DNA from: Patiria miniata
Taxonomy: Eukaryota; Echinodermata; Asteroidea; Valvatida; Asterinidae
Direction: 5' to 3'
Length of the DNA: 64,000 nucleotides
Assembly (NCBI RefSeq): GCF_015706575.1
Contig: NW_024037076.1
Span: 1,860,001-1,924,000, forward strand
Part shown: positions 19,950-30,528 of the stretch, piece by piece
Layout: every line of letters starts with the position of its first letter
How positions within the stretch are numbered: the first letter of the stretch is position 1
The notes under the pieces: model-generated
Seen by the model: the letters and a program-made list of their open reading frames with translations, nothing else
Databases searched by the model: none
Told to the model about the DNA's origin: nothing
Made by a program: the position numbers and the translations under genes

Positions 19950-21616
19950 CTGCGTAATATAAAACAAGGATCCGATTTTGTTATACAAACTTGTCGTGTC
20001 ATTAGTTAAGAAGTTGTTTTTAATTGTTCCCCTCGTTGTGTTTCAAATGGTTATTTTGTGCTTATTTTACATTTTGTCTCTGAATTGAATGAAAGTTTCA
20101 GAAGAAGTGGGTGATGCAACAAGGAACTAGTCATCTATTTTCGCTGTTGCAACTCATGACAAACGTACGGAATTTTCTTTTAGGTTAGTTTGGTTTTGTA
20201 ATGTGAATTCAGCTTATACATTTTAAGTTTAAAATCACACACATTGCTTTTAAAATAGTCTTGTTGAACCTTTCAACGCTTTTTAGCCATTAGTTTTTAA
20301 ATACAAATGATGATAACACGTTGATGGGGCTGACTTTTGAGTCAGATTCATTATGCAGGTGTTCATGTACCAAAAACAAACCACCCTCAAACAGCCGGTT
20401 GACGTTTTGCAGCTGCTTGTAACTGAAATTTGACGAATTACAAAGATTAATTCCGAAAATATTGTAAACGCTTGGCGCTTAACTCGTATTTAATTTAGAA
20501 ACCCTAGGTGAATCCCTGTGTTCAAAAACACTAAACGTCGTGTTTAATTAATTTATAAGCGCTTTGCGAACTTTACGATTGTGTTTAGGCACATGTTTTT
20601 ATAGTGTTTCAAAGTTGAATGTTATGACATTCAATTTTTTTTAAGTAGAGTGAAAACAGAGGCTCTTATTAGTTGAACATGTAGGGTGTAGAGTAAACGC
20701 TTTTTGTACAATATAAAATAAAACCCAGACCTTAGGATAAACATTAACCATTTGTTTACATTTCTATACATTGTAGGTTGCCTGGAGCTGTTGCGGTAGA
20801 ACCTATGAACCTATGGTATTTACATAGTGATTTTATCAGAGAGTGCATTTTTTTCTATTAAATTAATGATTAACTTTGACATGAATAAGGTGTGCGTTGC
20901 GCGTTCTAGAGAGACATTGAATTTGCTTATTATATAATTACCGAACACATTCTGGTTTTTTATTTTTATTTGCGGCTAGATAATAATTCAGTTCTCTTAC
21001 AGAAGATTTAAAAGGATTATTGTCATGATCTTTTTTTAATTTTCAGGATTTTTGATAGAATTTTTCCTGATTCCAAAATTTGTAAGAACTAGCCCCCGTT
21101 TGAAATCTGGAATTCCTGACGTCAATTTGTTTACCTACACAAGTTTATATGACACAAAAGGAATTGGAATTTGTGGGCGCCTTCTGGCATATTTTCACGA
21201 AAATATTATAAACCTTACGTTGCTCTATTGTCGTCAGCAACCCTCATGCCAACACTCTGCCGAATATTTCGTTGATTTTTTATTTTACCCTATCTCACCA
21301 CTTTAATTAGAATCGAAAATGTTACGGAACCCGGAATCAATCTTTCTCAAAGGACATATCTGTGAAAAATTTGATTGGGGAAAACGGAAAACGCAACCTT
21401 GAAAACCATAAAAACCACCAAATTCATGAGACTGAAACATTAGTTGTTCGTTGAAGACGACCGTTTGATAGTATACACAACTGTTACGGGTTTTTGTTTT
21501 GGTGTAAGAACAGAAATACGAGAATTATCCAAGGTTGTTACATTTACTACATGAATAATAAATGTAACGGAATATATTTTAGTGTTTGAATTAAGAAATT
21601 TCTAAGGAGTACTTAC
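19950..21616 (-). other. Gamma-type 5' UTR intron of gene 3
   Basis: Acceptor TTACGCAG (adjacent to 19949) and donor GTAAGTACTC (adjacent to 21617). No gene is supported. The plus-strand frame at 21052-21306 has no recognisable domain and lies in repeated, indel-rich sequence also present in unit 6. Confidence 0.5.
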
Positions 21617-21755
21617 AGTTTTGGTGAAAATATGTCCGATAAATCCACTCTCATCTGCCCGTGTGAAAAATCTTCAGTGAAGTGGCTGGCGTACGTGACT
21701 GGTTTATTAAAATTATCCAACGATGACGTTATCTTATTCGCAACCACGAGAGGGA
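21617..21755 (-). other. Gamma leader exon of gene 3 (5' UTR)
   Basis: It ends at donor AACTGTAAGTACTC. It shares the CACACGGGCAGATGAG and TACGCCAGCCACTT blocks with the other leaders. The 5' end is estimated near the CTCTCGTGGT block. Confidence 0.45.
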
Positions 21756-22298
21756 GCACTTTCACTCTTCATGATATACCAGGATGATTACACATGGGCC
21801 GTCCAAACATTACGTTACGCTGCTGGGATTTCCCTAGCACCATATCCTCACTCTAACACTATTTGAAATAGACCCCGGTAAGTTGTATTTCTTTCTGCAA
21901 ACAATTCTAAAATAACTGCGACACCCGGGCCCAATTTCTTAGCTCTACTAACCACAGAATTCCACGCTTACGATCACCATTTCCTGCTAACCGCGCAAGC
22001 AGAACAATATTCTGTGCTAACCCTATAAGCGCAGAGTCCTTAATAGTTATGGGATGTTCGCATGCACAGAAGCCAAAATTCCACGCTAACGCACGAAACA
22101 CGCTTACCGTAAGCACAAAATTGTCTGCTACAGTAAGCAGGGATTTTTCGTTAACGGTAGGCAGAGGCAAGAAATTGGGATCTGCTATTATATCCTACCG
22201 CCGTAGCCAATGAACTTAGGTTTCGTGCAAGTGCGTCATGCGCACGCAGGAGGTGGACCTCAATCACATTATTAGCAGAACATTTTGTCTAGCAGGTC
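21750..22298 (-). promoter_or_regulatory. Upstream region of gene 3
   Basis: The minus strand has GGTATATC at 21773-21780, and a CCAAT motif lies at 22206-22210. Between them, at 21900-22175, is a block of alternating short inverted motifs of the GCTAACCG/GTAAGCA kind, also present at 48790-49050. Confidence 0.3.
21900..22175. repeat. Block of short inverted motifs (GCTAACCG/GTAAGCA)
   Basis: Motifs such as TTCCACGCTTACG, TCTGTGCTAACCC, TACCGTAAGCAC and CTACAGTAAGCAG recur in both orientations. It lies in the gamma upstream region and recurs at 48790-49050. Probably a degenerate transposable element. Confidence 0.5.
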
Positions 22299-23733
22299 GA
22301 TTTCATTAATTTTATTAACCAGTTTGCTACGAATGTTCAGGGAATTTGTTTGGTTTTAGATTGATACAATGCTTTTTTAATATACAAGTTCTAAACGTTT
22401 TAAATTATATTTAAACAAAATCATCGTTGTCACTCTATTTCCTTATGCTAAGAAACAGATCATATAAAAGCTTGAAGTCCGATCAAGTTTAAATAATCGG
22501 CGATTTACAGCGCACGCACATCTATCAAAGCCCTATGTGGATCGGCAAAGCAGATACTATTCATAAGCAGTTATTTCAATAATATGCTAATCATAAATCA
22601 TCCATAAGCAATATATTCGTCGACCTTTATGGAAAATCTACATGCTTAGCAGCTCCACTAACTGTGCTTGTCTACAAACTAGTTTTTGTTTCTTCGTCGT
22701 GCTATTACGAAGCACTCACTTTTGGTATGTATATATACACACGATGTAATATTCGAAATAGTTTTTTAATCTTTCAGCCAGTCACACCGTAATGGCAGAT
22801 TGATAAAAATACAAAAAATTCAAACCTTTGATTATATTTCGTGTAATATTTCTTTCGAATTTCCATTTTACGTTTTTCTACACAGAATGTGCATGGATCA
22901 TCAGAGAGGTCGTGTATATGATAACACACTGGCACAGTGTGACCAAATCGTTTTAAAGTTAAATGAAATGTTAAGGTAAAAAAAATTTCAGCCAATCTCT
23001 GTATGTTTGAGTAGAAATTCGTCAGCAGTGTATCGCATTAAAGACTCCAACAATTTTGTATTGGTTGTGAAGTCTTTAGACGATCGGTGTGGATTTTTGT
23101 GTACATTAATTGCTATTTTTTGTTTTGGCAGTAACTAAATATATATGCTCAATACTACAGTTCTGTGTAAACCTAATATGTAGTCAGCTATACTACGAAT
23201 ACATTACTTATGAACATGTTCATTTTGCCATGCCATTACCATAATTCAAACAAAGTACTTTACAAAGAAAATCTGCTATTAATTTGGTTGTTTGTTACAT
23301 ATTTCGTCAATTCCATTCTTGAGAAAAAGTCAAGCAAAAGGTTTAATATTTCCCTCAACTGACTGGAGCCGCTTGTATTCTAGGCTCTACAACCGGATTT
23401 GTGGACCGTTTGGTTATTTAGGTATTTGTACAGAAAATATGCAAGTGCTGTGTATTTTTGCCTCTTATTACGGTTTACGATAATTCTCCTGCCGCAACTG
23501 GTCGTCATAATTTTATTATGATTGGAATGGTGTTTTATTTGGTGTTGAAAAGTTTACGAAAATCTGTCTAGTTCTTGATGTTGAGATTGATTGAAATCTG
23601 TTCAGTGACGTTCCCTCCGTACAATGAGTGCTCCTTCGTGCACAAATGCATGCATACAGGCGGTTAGCGAAAACTTCTTAGGTTCCTGCATGTTATGTTC
23701 TAATCTAACAATGAATCGCTTTGAATGTTTTAT
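22299..23733. other. 3' flank of gene 4, non-coding
   Basis: A class B flank closely related to 49186-50515. I see no gene in it. It corresponds to the class A flank but joins the stop codon directly, without the 0.5-kb segment. Confidence 0.5.
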
Positions 23734-26301
23734 TTAAGTTTCAGGCTTAATTTGTTGCTCAATACTCCTCTCCAGCCTCCTCCAGTCAACAGCACCTGTA
23801 GCAGCAAGATGCGTGAATGGCCTAAGAGGAACCGGCATATCCCTTTCTTCTTTCAGAACGGGAATCACCAACCCGCCTTGCTGGACTGCCTCAAACATTG
23901 CGTAGCTGCACACAGTATCCGCCTCAAGATCCTTTGTGATTACAACAATGGTGCAACCGCTCTTTTGGATGCTTTCCGAGTAGATTTGCAGGGTGAGTCT
24001 CCCAAGAGGGAAGTCACGGTCTTTGACACATCCTCTCAGACCGCCTGTTCCTTCTAGTTCTTCCAACATGCTGTGCTCTACCCACTCTGATGCGCTGCTA
24101 GTGTAAATGACAAAGAAGTCGTATTCGTACTGGCGATTGAAGGCTCTTTCAGGCCCGGGTTTGATGTGCTTGCAGGGAGCATTCTCGGCGGAGCTTTCGC
24201 TGGAAGACGAAGGAATGATGCAATGTTGCTCAATTTTGCCTGTCTTCACGTTGTACTTGTACGTTATTTGGACTGTGTCTGATACAGCAGCATTTTCGTC
24301 AAGGTGTACCTCTGACAGGGATCTCAACACATACTCCACATCAATGATGTCTCCCCTTTCCTCGGAAAGTTGTTCCCTCTGTTCTCTCAATGTCGGCTGA
24401 TCGTAACTACTGCGTCCCTGGAAGCTTTGCTGTGGTATTGTTTCTGATGGAGGGAGGGATCCTTCTTCGACCGACACAGGAGGTGAGAGCTGTCGCTGAG
24501 CATGAGGTTGTCTTTGATACTGACTATCATGAGATCGTGAAGAAGCGTCACCAACACTACTCGCAGCGTCACCAACCCTACTTGCTGCAGTAGGGCTCTG
24601 ATTTTGTCCTTGCTCTGACGGTGGAGGGACGTTCGTGTCGTGGGATGAAGGAAGCAGGTGCTGTAACCCAGAATGACCTCTCCTGCCAATGGCTGCTGAC
24701 TCTATGACCTCAAGTTCCCTCTCGTAACCGTTATCTTCACAGTACTTGACGAAGATTCCCCAGTGATCGCGCATCTGCTGTAAACTTTTTAACTGCCATA
24801 GTGTCCAGTTAGTTTTCAGGCAAACAGAAGCTGCTTTGTGCAACCAGTACTCCATGTCTCGCAGCAGAGGAAGGTCTTCTCGTAGAGCAGAATGGTTATC
24901 TGGTAAGATGTGTTCGTACTCTTGCACTAGCAGACAGGCGGTGCCCCTATGGTAGGATGCCGCGATTTCACATTCAAGTGCTCGCTTAAATGAACGCAAG
25001 GCTGCCTGATGGTCCCCCATGGCAGAAAGACATTTGCCTCTTAATTTATGGACGTCTGCCCTTTTCGAACCATCTGCACTTTCCACGGCTTTGGCGCAGT
25101 ATGTTAAAGCTTGCTGCAGATGTCCTTCGCTTCCAGGTCTCAATTGCCCGTTACAATCGGTTGCCATGTAATACAATACTTCTGCCATTGATTCTGTGTA
25201 CCAGGGTTTAGAAACGTCTTTGATGGCAAACGAGAGGTCTTCTTTAGCCCGTGTCAGTAAGGTATCATCCGGACGTCTCGCCCAGGGACTTTGAGATTTT
25301 TGAGAGTCTTTTAGCTGCTGTTTGTATTGGGAGAGGTAAATATTTGCTCTGATATTGCGAGCCCTTAGATTGAACTCCGATTCATCCAACTGAAGTGATC
25401 TGTAAATCAACGACAAAGCTTTCCTCTGGTTTTTCTTACTGAAGTGCTTTGCCTGTCTGGTGAGAACATGTGGATCATCTGGGGATAGAGACAGAGCTTC
25501 TTCGAAGCATTTGTCCGGTGCGTATACAAAGTCTCGATACGTTTCAGGGACGGATGGAAGCAGATCTCTCCGTTGGTAGAAAAGGTCTCCAAGATTTCTC
25601 CAAGCATTACTTTTCCGATCCCTGTCATCGCTGAACTGTACGATTGTGATAAACTTGTTGACTGCATCTTGGTAAAACTGTTTAGCTTCATCGTTATGGG
25701 ACTTGTCCCACTTTATCTTTCCGTAGATTAATTGACATGCCAACCCGGACTCAAAGATCCAGTCTTCACGTTCGGATTGTGCGACGTCTTCCCCGGCCAA
25801 CTTAATAGCTGTCTGATACAAATCAAACGCCTTACGATACCTTTGGGTGGTCACAGACTCTTCGTAGATTTCGTTTGTGAAGGCGAACGCCTGTTCAGAA
25901 ATACTTCGAGCCCGTAGCTTTCTCAGTTGCCTCCTTCCTTCTTCTGTATCATCCTGTCCAATCAGTCTTGCAATTCTCTGCTGGCAATCTTGGGCCTCGA
26001 TGAATCTGTATAGTTTCTCGCAGATGTATTTGCGGTTTGCAAGAGCATTTAAATTATTTGGGTCTTCGTTAGGAGCGAGGACTTTATCCAGGTACTGCAA
26101 AGCTTCTTCAAACTGACCAAGCCGAAATGCAAGCATCCCAAGAAGATTCCAGTTGGCATAATGCTCAGGTCGGCTTTCTGTGAATCGCTCAAGATACCTG
26201 TTTTTGGTTGCAAATAAACGTTCAGCCACCTTCAAATCGACGTGGCCTTTATTCAGCGTCAAAGGAAGGCGAAAGAGACCAAACTCATCAGCAGACGACA
26301 T
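23734..26301 (-). CDS. TPR-TIR protein, gene 4 (class B TIR)
   Basis: The intact frame gives 855 residues from MSSADEFGLF. The open frame extends 34 codons upstream, but this is intron read-through past the acceptor TTTTACGCAG (exon from 26316). TPR-like repeats occupy about residues 40-540, for example WNLLGMLAFRLGQFEEALQY and VHKLRGKCLSAMGDHQAAL. A Ser/Gln-rich linker follows. The TIR is about 727-855 with YDFFVIYTSS, CVKDRDFPLG and QQIKPET at the end. In the helix expected to hold a catalytic Glu the sequence is CSYAMFEAV. The Glu there is about three residues off register by my hand alignment. Codons 1-75 are identical in protein to gene 5 although the upstream regions differ. Alpha-type leader; class B 3' flank without the 0.5-kb insertion. 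Confidence 0.9.
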   Translation of the reverse strand: MSSADEFGLFRLPLTLNKGHVDLKVAERLFATKNRYLERFTESRPEHYANWNLLGMLAFRLGQFEEALQYLDKVLAPNEDPNNLNALANRKYICEKLYRFIEAQDCQQRIARLIGQDDTEEGRRQLRKLRARSISEQAFAFTNEIYEESVTTQRYRKAFDLYQTAIKLAGEDVAQSEREDWIFESGLACQLIYGKIKWDKSHNDEAKQFYQDAVNKFITIVQFSDDRDRKSNAWRNLGDLFYQRRDLLPSVPETYRDFVYAPDKCFEEALSLSPDDPHVLTRQAKHFSKKNQRKALSLIYRSLQLDESEFNLRARNIRANIYLSQYKQQLKDSQKSQSPWARRPDDTLLTRAKEDLSFAIKDVSKPWYTESMAEVLYYMATDCNGQLRPGSEGHLQQALTYCAKAVESADGSKRADVHKLRGKCLSAMGDHQAALRSFKRALECEIAASYHRGTACLLVQEYEHILPDNHSALREDLPLLRDMEYWLHKAASVCLKTNWTLWQLKSLQQMRDHWGIFVKYCEDNGYERELEVIESAAIGRRGHSGLQHLLPSSHDTNVPPPSEQGQNQSPTAASRVGDAASSVGDASSRSHDSQYQRQPHAQRQLSPPVSVEEGSLPPSETIPQQSFQGRSSYDQPTLREQREQLSEERGDIIDVEYVLRSLSEVHLDENAAVSDTVQITYKYNVKTGKIEQHCIIPSSSSESSAENAPCKHIKPGPERAFNRQYEYDFFVIYTSSASEWVEHSMLEELEGTGGLRGCVKDRDFPLGRLTLQIYSESIQKSGCTIVVITKDLEADTVCSYAMFEAVQQGGLVIPVLKEERDMPVPLRPFTHLAATGAVDWRRLERSIEQQIKPET

Positions 26302-26316
26302 AGTTGCGGTCAGACT

Positions 26317-27786
26317 CTGCGTAAAATAAAACAAGGATCCGATTTTGTCTGCTTGAGATCTTATCTGCTTGAGATAAAAGTACTTGCCTATCACTTCCCA
26401 CACAGTTATTTCGAAAGGTACGTTTATTGCCCTTTGTCTTTGAATCGAATAAAAGATTCAAAGGAAATTAGACAGGAACAAAGACATTTTTCCCTCACCT
26501 TTATTTTGTTTTCCACTCATGACTAGGTACGTACGCAAATCACTTCCAGGGAAATGGTTAATTTGAAATTGGGTTCAGCTCGTACATTCGAGTTAAAAAT
26601 CACATACGCTTTTCACAGTTCCATGGCACGGTGTTGGACGTGCATGTACGTTTTGGACAATTCAACATTGTGCGTAAGAAAACTTAAGTTATAATAGTAA
26701 AATGGAGTTTAATTCTGATAAAATGTATCAGTTGGTGATAACAAATCATTCATCCCACTTGTTTTGCGGTAGTAGATAAAGAGTCGGAACGCCATTGAGT
26801 CGGACGTACTCAAACTAAATATTGGGTTCATTCATGTACAAAATTTGCTTTTTGACACAAAGTGACATGAGAACAGAACAAACTTGCAAAGGGCGGTAGG
26901 CACAATGCTGTTTTTTGTGTGTGTGTGTTTATGCCGTAATTTTGTCTATAGTATTCCCTGAATAACAATGCAGTTATAGCCGTTTGTTGATATAATTATG
27001 TTTACCCAGAGCTCTATTGGTTTAAACTATGAACCTAGAGTATTGACATAAAGCGATATTATCTGAGAATGCTCACTGCACTTTATGTGTCGAACTTTGG
27101 TATAAATCAGTGTTGCATTGTGCATAGGAGGGTGACAAGATTGCATATCTATACCCTGTCGTAAAAGTTAAAGGCCATATTACCAATGAATGAGTACAAC
27201 GCACAACGTGATACGTGTCTAGGATGATTTCAAAATTGGCAGAATGAGATTTTGGACATTCTGCTCTAAACCTTTGGGAATTTGCCTAAAAAAAGCAAAT
27301 TTATGCTATATTTTGAGTTTCAGCCTGAAAATAACTTTAAAAAAAAAAAGGGAAATACAAAAGTTATTACTTTTGACTGAGACATCGAATGACACCAGTT
27401 TGGCCTGTGTCGGTTATGACGTAACTGGTTCACAATTTCTGCTTTTTTGCGGCATGAAAATAACTCAGTTATCCCAGTATAGACTGGTTTCCGCCCCTGT
27501 GTGAAACTAGAGGGATAGGAAACCAGTCTACTCGCGAGGGCTGATCTGTGGAAACTTTGTTTGGGGAAGACAATGTACAGGACATTTTGACGCAAACTTA
27601 ACACTCATTTTAGGGGATTAAAACGTTTATTTTTTACACAAAATTTGACAGTATAAGACGGTTGAACACAATATGTATTACGTATCTCTCGGTTGAAGAA
27701 CAAAATTGGAGAAGCAAAGTTATTTTTTACAACTGGAATCATGAACATTCACTCATCGGATATTTGAATATCTAAAGAGAACTTAC
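26317..27786 (-). other. Alpha-type 5' UTR intron of gene 4
   Basis: Near-copy of the gene 1 intron, with acceptor TTTTACGCAG (adjacent to 26316) and donor GTAAGTT (adjacent to 27787). The TAGACTGGTTTCC hairpin is present at about 27479-27529. No gene. Confidence 0.6.
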
Positions 27787-28160
27787 GGTTTCAGGTGCCA
27801 AAATGTGTTCACATCTGCCCGTGTGAGAAATCGTCGAATCAGAGCAACTTCAAGTCAGGAATAAGGTAAACCTTGCTTCGATTTACCACTACTTCTGTCT
27901 TTGGACTTTTCTAGTCAGCTATTTGGGGCCGGAGCCGGAACATAGTTCTATCGCTGGTTACCATTAACCGCGCGCATCACAATGGACAGCAGGGAGCCAG
28001 GACCCAGATGATTCAGCGTTTGATAGGGGGCGTTCACACGTCGCTATTAGTGCGCAGGCGTAGGTTACGCCACGAATCAACCATTAGTTGACTCTGGCTT
28101 GGCTGACGTAATTGATAAAGTAAGGTGACGTCCAGTTCTTTGTTGCCAAATAACGAGAGG
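27787..28160 (-). other. Alpha leader exon of gene 4 (5' UTR)
   Basis: It ends at ACC followed by GTAAGTT. The leader is nearly identical to that of gene 1. The 5' end is estimated from the CCTCTCGTTA block at about 28153-28162. Confidence 0.5.
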
Positions 28161-28425
28161 GCGCTCTTTCATTCTATGATCATACCAGGATGCTGACACA
28201 TGGGCCAAACATTATTTTTCATCGGTCTTAGTTCACTAGCACAACATCCTCGCTCTATCCGCATTTTAGATAGACCAAAGTTTTTATTATATCCTTAAGT
28301 TTTGAAGTTATCCATAAGTTTTGAAGAATTGAAATATATTGTGGTCATCCTACCGCCATGGCCAATGAACTTTTGTTTCCGGCATAATGTGTCGTGCGCA
28401 CGAAAGAGTTACATTTTAGCAGGAC
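28155..28425 (-). promoter_or_regulatory. Putative promoter of gene 4
   Basis: The CCAAT block (GGCCAATGAA) is at about 28360-28369. The TATA-like site of gene 1 reads GGTATGATC here, so that site is weaker or not the true element. Confidence 0.3.
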
Positions 28426-30027
28426 GATGACATAAAGTTTAGTGAACAGATTATTACAAATGTTCGAGGAAGTTGGTTACTTTTAGGTTGATGTAGTGCT
28501 TTTTAATATAACAAGTTCTAAACATTTCAAACCTGTTGATACAAAATCATCTCTGCAGCTAAAGTCCTTTATCCCAAGAAAAACATGCATCATTTCAAAG
28601 TTAATGTTTCTTTACATTAAATTAATCGGCGATTCACAGAGCACAAACATTATATTAGAATCCTATTCATCCTATTTATATATGGATCTTCTAAGAAGAA
28701 CTTATTCCTATTGCAATAATGTGCTAAGCGTTAACAGTTTGGGAGCAGACACAAGCGATATCTAATGGATAATATTTTAGCGATTATCTTCTCTCAAAAT
28801 CTACATGCTACGAAGCTCCACGAAGTGTGCTTGTCTACAAAGCAATCTGTCTTCCTTCTTTATACTATTATGCCCTCACCTTTTGGAATATATACACACG
28901 GGATAATTATTGCAATATTTACTACATCTTTCAGTGACTTATAAAGCAGTAATCTTGGTTATTGTATACAATGCAGCTAGTACAAAATGCAAATCGTTGT
29001 CTTGATCACATGTAATATTTGTTTCAAACTTCCATTTTACTTATTTCCAACGTGGATGGATCTATTGAAAGGTTGTGTATGTGATAACACATTGGTGCAC
29101 AGTATGACCAAAACCGAGTTATATCGAAAAGGTGTAAGGATATCTTTCAGTGCTAGAGTAAACGGCCTTGTATTGGCTGTGACGTCTGGACTCGCTTATT
29201 GTGGATGGTTGTGTACATGTACATTGTTATTTCTGTGTCACACTAAATACATATATGCACTCAGTACTACAGTTCTGTTTATACCTAAATATATCCAGCT
29301 GGTCTTTAAAAATATTCTGCTCTTTAAAACTACACTACGAATGCTCTACATATGAACATGCTAATTTTGCCTGACATTATCATAATTCAAAAAGCGAAAA
29401 TGAGAATCTGACATGATATGTTGTAGTGCACAACATACTTCTTCAATTTCATTCTTGAAAAAAGTCATACAATAGTTATTATTTTCGCTCTGTTTTCCCA
29501 CTCAACTGATTTTTTCCCTTTCAATTGACACTTGGGAAAATAATTTCTCTTGATTTTCAACCTCGTTCTTATACCATTCAGGTGTTATATATTTGTACAG
29601 AAACATTCAAATCCAGTCTATTTTTGCCACTTCTAAAGGTTTGCAATTATCTTGTTTCAACTGCTCGTCTCGTGTGTTTTATCTAAGATTTCAATGGTAT
29701 TCTATATGTTGAGTATAAGTTCATGAAAAGCCTTATGTTTTGACTGATAAAATTAATTGAAAAGCGGTCAACAAATGTTTGTTCCTTCGTGCAACTACAT
29801 AATCTTCCATACACAAATAAACTACCAAATGCGAAATTGGGAATGAGCTTATAATTCTTGACTGGCTCCCGTCCCTCCCTTAAACGATTAAACAGTGGTT
29901 GGATCGGGAACCAGCCACAATAACCTATCATTATTTGGCAACGCACTGCCTTCTTATGTACATGCATGTTATAATTCTAATCTAACAATTAAACGCTGTT
30001 AATGTTGTATTCAGGTTTCAGGTTTAA
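28426..30027. other. 3' flank of gene 5, non-coding
   Basis: A close copy of 6888-8501. The plus-strand frame at 28987-29355 changes its C-terminus by an indel relative to unit 1, which argues against coding. Confidence 0.5.
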
Positions 30028-30528
30028 TCATCGAACAAACCGTTTGATTAAAATCTGTTTTCCCCCTTGGCTAGACATATAATCGAGGCGTATCTTTTTC
30101 TGATTTTTGTAAAACATTCTTGTTAACTCTTATGTACGAATATAGTATTTTTTTTTTCTCTATCTCCACAAACACATTTGGGTACAATCAACAGCACAAA
30201 TATTTTCCAAAGGCCGATATGCAGACTATATTTACACGTTTTATGGACTTAAATTTGATATTTCCAAACTGGAACACTTTGCTTTTTATGGTTGCTTTAC
30301 TTTGTGGTCTTCCAACTGTTTTATTCATTGTTGCAGTTTGCATTTACTCTTTGATAATTACACTGATGAACTTGAATGAGATAAGCGTTAGAGAAAGCAG
30401 ATGGAACCTTTTTTCTACCCACTTTTGCTGCCTGACCTACAAAGCGTGTACACAGAGCCCGGCACTTTCAGAATAGCCCCAACGCCGATGGATTGATTAT
30501 CAAGCGTTTCAAACAGTCTAAAGTTTAA
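30028..30528. mobile_element. 0.5-kb insertion in the 3' end of gene 5
   Basis: This is the third copy, with TTTAA at 30023-30027 and 30524-30528. It is slightly shorter and more diverged internally than the copies in units 1 and 2. Confidence 0.55.

Larger units (their letters stand above)
15991..22298 (-). repeat. Tandem unit 3
   Basis: This unit contains a diverged class B 3' flank, frameshifted gene 3, a gamma intron and a gamma leader exon. It is the most divergent unit of the array. Confidence 0.75.
22299..28425 (-). repeat. Tandem unit 4
   Basis: A class B 3' flank and gene 4 are joined to an alpha intron, leader and upstream block. The last parts are close copies of unit 1 (26300-28425 against 4743-6887). 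Confidence 0.75.

Noticed and set aside
21900-22175. Possible CRISPR-like array
   Set aside because: Motifs are irregular, occur in both orientations and have no constant spacer length; the context is an animal genome.
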